A stretch of DNA of 16,053 nt, taken from the NCBI GenBank assembly GCA_035532215.1, contig DATKRK010000149.1, positions 1-16,053 on the forward strand. Direction: 5' to 3'. This DNA is from JAICIG01 sp035532215 (GTDB taxonomy: Bacteria; Planctomycetota; Planctomycetia; Pirellulales; JAICIG01). Positions 13,802-16,053 of this stretch are shown in pieces. Below the pieces are notes generated by a model, which saw nothing but the letters and a program-made list of their open reading frames with translations, was not told where the DNA came from and made no database searches. How positions within the stretch are numbered: position 1 is the stretch's first letter; each line of letters begins with the position of its first letter. A program made the translations under genes and the position numbers.

Positions 13802-15472
13802 TCAATGGTTGAAACGGAATTCGTCGGATGCCGCCAGCCCCCAGATCCACTCTTGCAACACGGCGGGCCGCTCCTGAGCCCGGCGTTCCAACTCGGCTTT
13901 CAATTCGGCGGCCTCTTCCACCACGGGGCGCCGCGTGAGCACGCTTAAAAACATTTCCTCGGCCACGGCCGGCGGTTCCTTCACTGGCCCAAGCCGGTTG
14001 GCTAGATTGCCCCCCTGCGGAGCAATCCACGACCGCAAGACGCCGCCGTTGGACAGAAACAAAATCTGTTCGAGCGTGGCCTGAAAATCCTGCTCCGGCT
14101 GACCGGCCTGGCCGGCGAAGGTCGAAACAAACGGGCCCAAATTGCCGGCCAGCTTGGCGTACAGCGCCGGCTCGTTCAAACTCGCCCCCAGCGACGCGCG
14201 ATAGACGTCGGTCATGCCGGTGGCCTGCAGCGCGGCCAGCGCCAATTGCTCGGCCGAAAGCGGCTTGAGCTGTGCCACGGCGTAACTGTCCGCCGGCACG
14301 GAAGCGACGCCCGGCGGCAGGGCGCTGGTGCGTTGATAGGTTTGGCTCAAGGCCAGTTCGCGCAAGAACGCCTTGATATCGAAGTTCATTGCCGCGATCT
14401 GCCCGGCCAGTAGATCGAGCAGTTCCGGGTGCGAAGGCGGATTCTCCGGATGGTCCATGTCGAGCGGGTTGAACAGTCCGCGGCCCATCATCAAGGCCCA
14501 CAGCCGGTTGGCGATATTGCGGCGGAAGGGGACGTTGTCGCGGGCCGTCAGCAACTCGGGCAGCATGCTGCGGCGGCTGTATTTGGGCAAAGGCCGTACG
14601 TCTTTGGCCGGAGCGACGACATATTCCTGCCCTTTGACGAACTGCGGCTCGATCGGGCCGCCTGCGCCGGGCATGTGCGGCCGCGCGGGCTGATCGGTCG
14701 CTCCGTCGACGAACACCGATTTGAAGCTCACGTCCCCTTCGCCCTTTTCGGCGATCACCGCCGGCTGCTTGTTATCCTTGGGCGTGAAGATGAAGCTGCG
14801 ATTGAAGAAGGCGATCAGCCCGTAATAGTCGGCCTGCAAGTAATGCTCGACCAGCGGATGATCGTGGCACTGGGCGCACTGCATATCGCGACCCAGCATC
14901 AGCCGACCGACGTCGCGGGCGACCAGGTTCGCCTCGCCGTCGCGATCGAGATAGAACCGCGCCGCGGGCCGCAGGTTCGGATCGGCGCCGTCGGCAGCCA
15001 GAATCTCGCGGACCAGCACGTCCCACGGCTTGTTGGCGGCGAACGATTCGCGTAGGTACTGTTCCCACTCGGCCTGCGGAACCCGATTGGCCGGCCGCCG
15101 CTCCATCAAGGCCACGTCGAACACGCGCTGCATCTGCCGGGCGTATTCGGGGCTGTTCAGCAGCCGGTCGATGAGTTGCTGGCGTTTAAGGGGCGACTTG
15201 TCGTCCAGGAAGGCCTTGGCTTCGCCGACCGTCGGAATCGAACCGGTCAGATCGAGATAAATCCGCCGCAGGAATTCGGCGTCATCGGCCGGCGCCGCCG
15301 GCGAGATGCCCTTGGCCGAAAGCGCGGCGGCGATCTGGCGGTCGATCAACTCGTGCAGCGGCGCCGCTTGCTGGCCGTAAAGAACTTCGGCGAACGCGAT
15401 CGCCAACACAAACGCGATGCTCACGCTCGGCAAACTCAATCGAGGCAGGCTTTGCTTCGGGCAGGGCATCAT
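13802..15472 (-). CDS. DUF1549/DUF1553 protein with a CxxCH motif (planctomycete PSCyt2/PSD1 type)
   Basis: The protein has 556 residues. A Sec signal peptide occupies about 1-34 (LPSVSIAFVLAIAFAEVLYG). DUF1549 follows (about 38-225) with FLRRIYLDLTGSIPT, RQQLIDRLLNSPEYA and the haem-binding-like CAQCHDHP (C199, C202, H203). DUF1553 spans about 305-545 with FRRNIANRLWALMMGRGLF, HPELLDLLAGQIA and LTRRP. Many relatives carry an additional N-terminal cytochrome c domain and are longer; this one lacks it. The protein is presumably periplasmic, and its biochemical role is unknown in the family. It is followed at 11 bases by DUF1501, and the two are likely cotranscribed. A second Met follows directly (15469), so the start is uncertain by one codon. 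Confidence 0.93.
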   Translation of the reverse strand: MMPCPKQSLPRLSLPSVSIAFVLAIAFAEVLYGQQAAPLHELIDRQIAAALSAKGISPAAPADDAEFLRRIYLDLTGSIPTVGEAKAFLDDKSPLKRQQLIDRLLNSPEYARQMQRVFDVALMERRPANRVPQAEWEQYLRESFAANKPWDVLVREILAADGADPNLRPAARFYLDRDGEANLVARDVGRLMLGRDMQCAQCHDHPLVEHYLQADYYGLIAFFNRSFIFTPKDNKQPAVIAEKGEGDVSFKSVFVDGATDQPARPHMPGAGGPIEPQFVKGQEYVVAPAKDVRPLPKYSRRSMLPELLTARDNVPFRRNIANRLWALMMGRGLFNPLDMDHPENPPSHPELLDLLAGQIAAMNFDIKAFLRELALSQTYQRTSALPPGVASVPADSYAVAQLKPLSAEQLALAALQATGMTDVYRASLGASLNEPALYAKLAGNLGPFVSTFAGQAGQPEQDFQATLEQILFLSNGGVLRSWIAPQGGNLANRLGPVKEPPAVAEEMFLSVLTRRPVVEEAAELKAELERRAQERPAVLQEWIWGLAASDEFRFNH

Positions 15473-15609
15473 TTCAGTTCAGCGTCTCTCGAGCAGGGCG
15501 GGATTCTTGCCGAGCGAACGAACCGCAGGCGGGTTATCTCATTTTGTCGGTTTGGGAACGGCTAGGCAAGACGAAATATCAAATTTCTTTGATGCGTTGG
15601 CCGCAGTGA

Positions 15610-15642
15610 ATCCCTCTCCCTCTGGAAGAGGTTAGGTGAGGG
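15610..15642. repeat. Dispersed-repeat-like CCCTCTCCCTCTGG element
   Basis: The sequence is a variant of the common ccctctccctctgggagagg...gtgaggg element that I recall as scattered through many bacterial genomes. This copy is slightly degenerate (GGAAGAGGTTAGGTGAGGG). It is weakly self-complementary. Confidence 0.5.
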
Positions 15643-15721
15643 CCAGCGGAATTGCCAAAGTCATTCTTCGTCCGCTCCTGATGGAAGCCCTGGCGTAGAC
15701 CGATCCCCCTGGAGTCGAATC

Positions 15722-15738
15722 GCGAACCTTTGGTTCGC
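15722..15738. repeat. Perfect 7-bp hairpin
   Basis: GCGAACC (15722-15728) and GGTTCGC (15732-15738) pair perfectly across a TTT loop. No gene ends nearby on the plus strand, and there is no T-run, so a terminator role is not supported. Confidence 0.5.
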
Positions 15739-15887
15739 CAGGTTGTCCATTGGCAAATGCTTTAAAATGAGGTCGCCCGAAGGCAATCGCCTTTTTTGAC
15801 GGCGTGCTGCGCGAGCACTACTTTTAAGCGTTGAACTCCAAAGCTCGGTCGTTGCGAATGAAACCACGAATGGAACCACGGATCGCA

Positions 15888-15928
15888 CGGATGACACGGA
15901 TTCTGAATTCAGATATCCGTGCCATCCG
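15888..15928. repeat. Imperfect palindrome of CGGATGACACGGAT-type units
   Basis: The outer arms (CGGATGACACGGAT at 15888-15901 and ATCCGTGCCATCCG at 15915-15928) match with one mismatch. The centre CTGAATTCAG is itself a perfect palindrome. The left side extends outward as 9-base units (CCACGGATC, GCACGGATG, ACACGGATT). I recall ATCCGTG...ATCCGTGG sequences as dispersed elements in environmental bacteria, including planctomycetes. Confidence 0.7.
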
Positions 15929-16027
15929 TACTACAAACGTTCTGTTTCTTTGTGGGCCGCGAAGATTTCGCCCTGAGGGTCAAGCCGGGTTTCGCGGCAG
16001 GAAATTCAAACTCAGGCTCCAGAAAGT

Positions 16028-16052
16028 CGCTTTTCGCTCCGCGAAAAAGGCG
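16028..16052. repeat. Stem-loop with TCC loop at the window edge
   Basis: CGCTTTTCGC (16028-16037) pairs with 16041-16052 (GCGAAAAAGGCG) with a small bulge. The TTTCGCTCCGCGAAA core is a hairpin I recall as recurring between planctomycete genes. The element may continue beyond the window. Confidence 0.45.
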
Positions 16053-16053
16053 C

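Larger units (their letters stand above)
15473..16053. other. Non-coding, palindrome-rich intergenic region
   Basis: I find no supportable gene in these 581 bases. They should hold the promoter of the DUF1549/1553 operon near 15473-15600. Beyond that come several structured elements: a ccctctccctctgg-type sequence at 15610-15642, a perfect hairpin at 15722-15738 and a short stem with T-run at 15780-15797 (AAGGC, loop AATC, GCCTT, then Ts). A 41-base palindrome follows at 15888-15928, and a stem at 16028-16052 runs to the window edge. The minus-strand ORF at 15661-15897 spans several of these elements and is unlikely to be real. Confidence 0.6.

Noticed and set aside
12600..13877. 425-codon plus-strand ORF opposite the DUF1501 gene
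   Set aside because: It is the antisense shadow of a clear DUF1501 gene in GC-rich DNA and has no family-like motif.
13791..14501. N-terminal extension of the DUF1501 frame
   Set aside because: The extension lies inside the DUF1549/1553 gene in another frame. The ATG at 13790 gives a Tat signal and a ribosome binding site.
15661..15897. 78-codon minus-strand ORF
   Set aside because: It spans two hairpins and a dispersed repeat, has no ribosome binding site and shows no conserved pattern.

Overview
The window looks like chromosomal DNA of a planctomycete, probably from the Pirellulales side of the phylum. The strongest sign is the right-hand block, where a DUF1549/DUF1553 protein with a CxxCH motif, a Tat-exported DUF1501 protein and a WD40 protein lie in a row on the minus strand. 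That cassette is typical of Planctomycetota. The high-GC sequence, the small basic repeat protein at 364-834 and the palindromic intergenic repeats fit the same origin. I see no rRNA, tRNA or CRISPR array.

Layout, left to right. 1-363 is intergenic and ends in a hairpin leader. 364-834 (+) is a small basic DNA-binding-like protein followed by a strong hairpin. 917-1346 (-) is a pair of small genes: a 105-residue hypothetical protein and a previously unlisted 33-residue ORF whose Shine-Dalgarno overlaps the stop of its partner. 1467-1751 (-) is a short ORF with the P-loop of a low-molecular-weight protein tyrosine phosphatase on an unrecognised C-terminus. 1879-2484 (+) is an AlkB/ALKBH2-type DNA dealkylation dioxygenase with all catalytic residues.

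2503-9464 (-) is a run of genes on one strand, almost all uncharacterised and several tightly coupled. In transcription order they are: a 191-aa helical protein, a protein of five exact 74-residue repeats, a 171-aa protein, a helical-repeat/SEC-C protein, a 259-aa hypothetical, a DUF6398 protein, an HTH-plus-coiled-coil protein, a 123-aa hypothetical, a RibK/DUF120-like protein coupled to it by an ATGA overlap, and a frameshifted remnant that carries a second DUF6398 copy. This is the accessory region and the best place to look for an undescribed system. Its function cannot be read from the sequence.

9809-10891 (+) is an rve/DDE transposase facing away from that cluster. 11165-15472 (-) is the DUF1549/1553 - DUF1501 - WD40 block, probably one expression unit for cell-envelope or periplasmic proteins. 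A large inverted repeat built of 8-base units sits between the DUF1501 and WD40 genes. 15473-16053 is non-coding and rich in palindromes and dispersed-repeat-like sequences.
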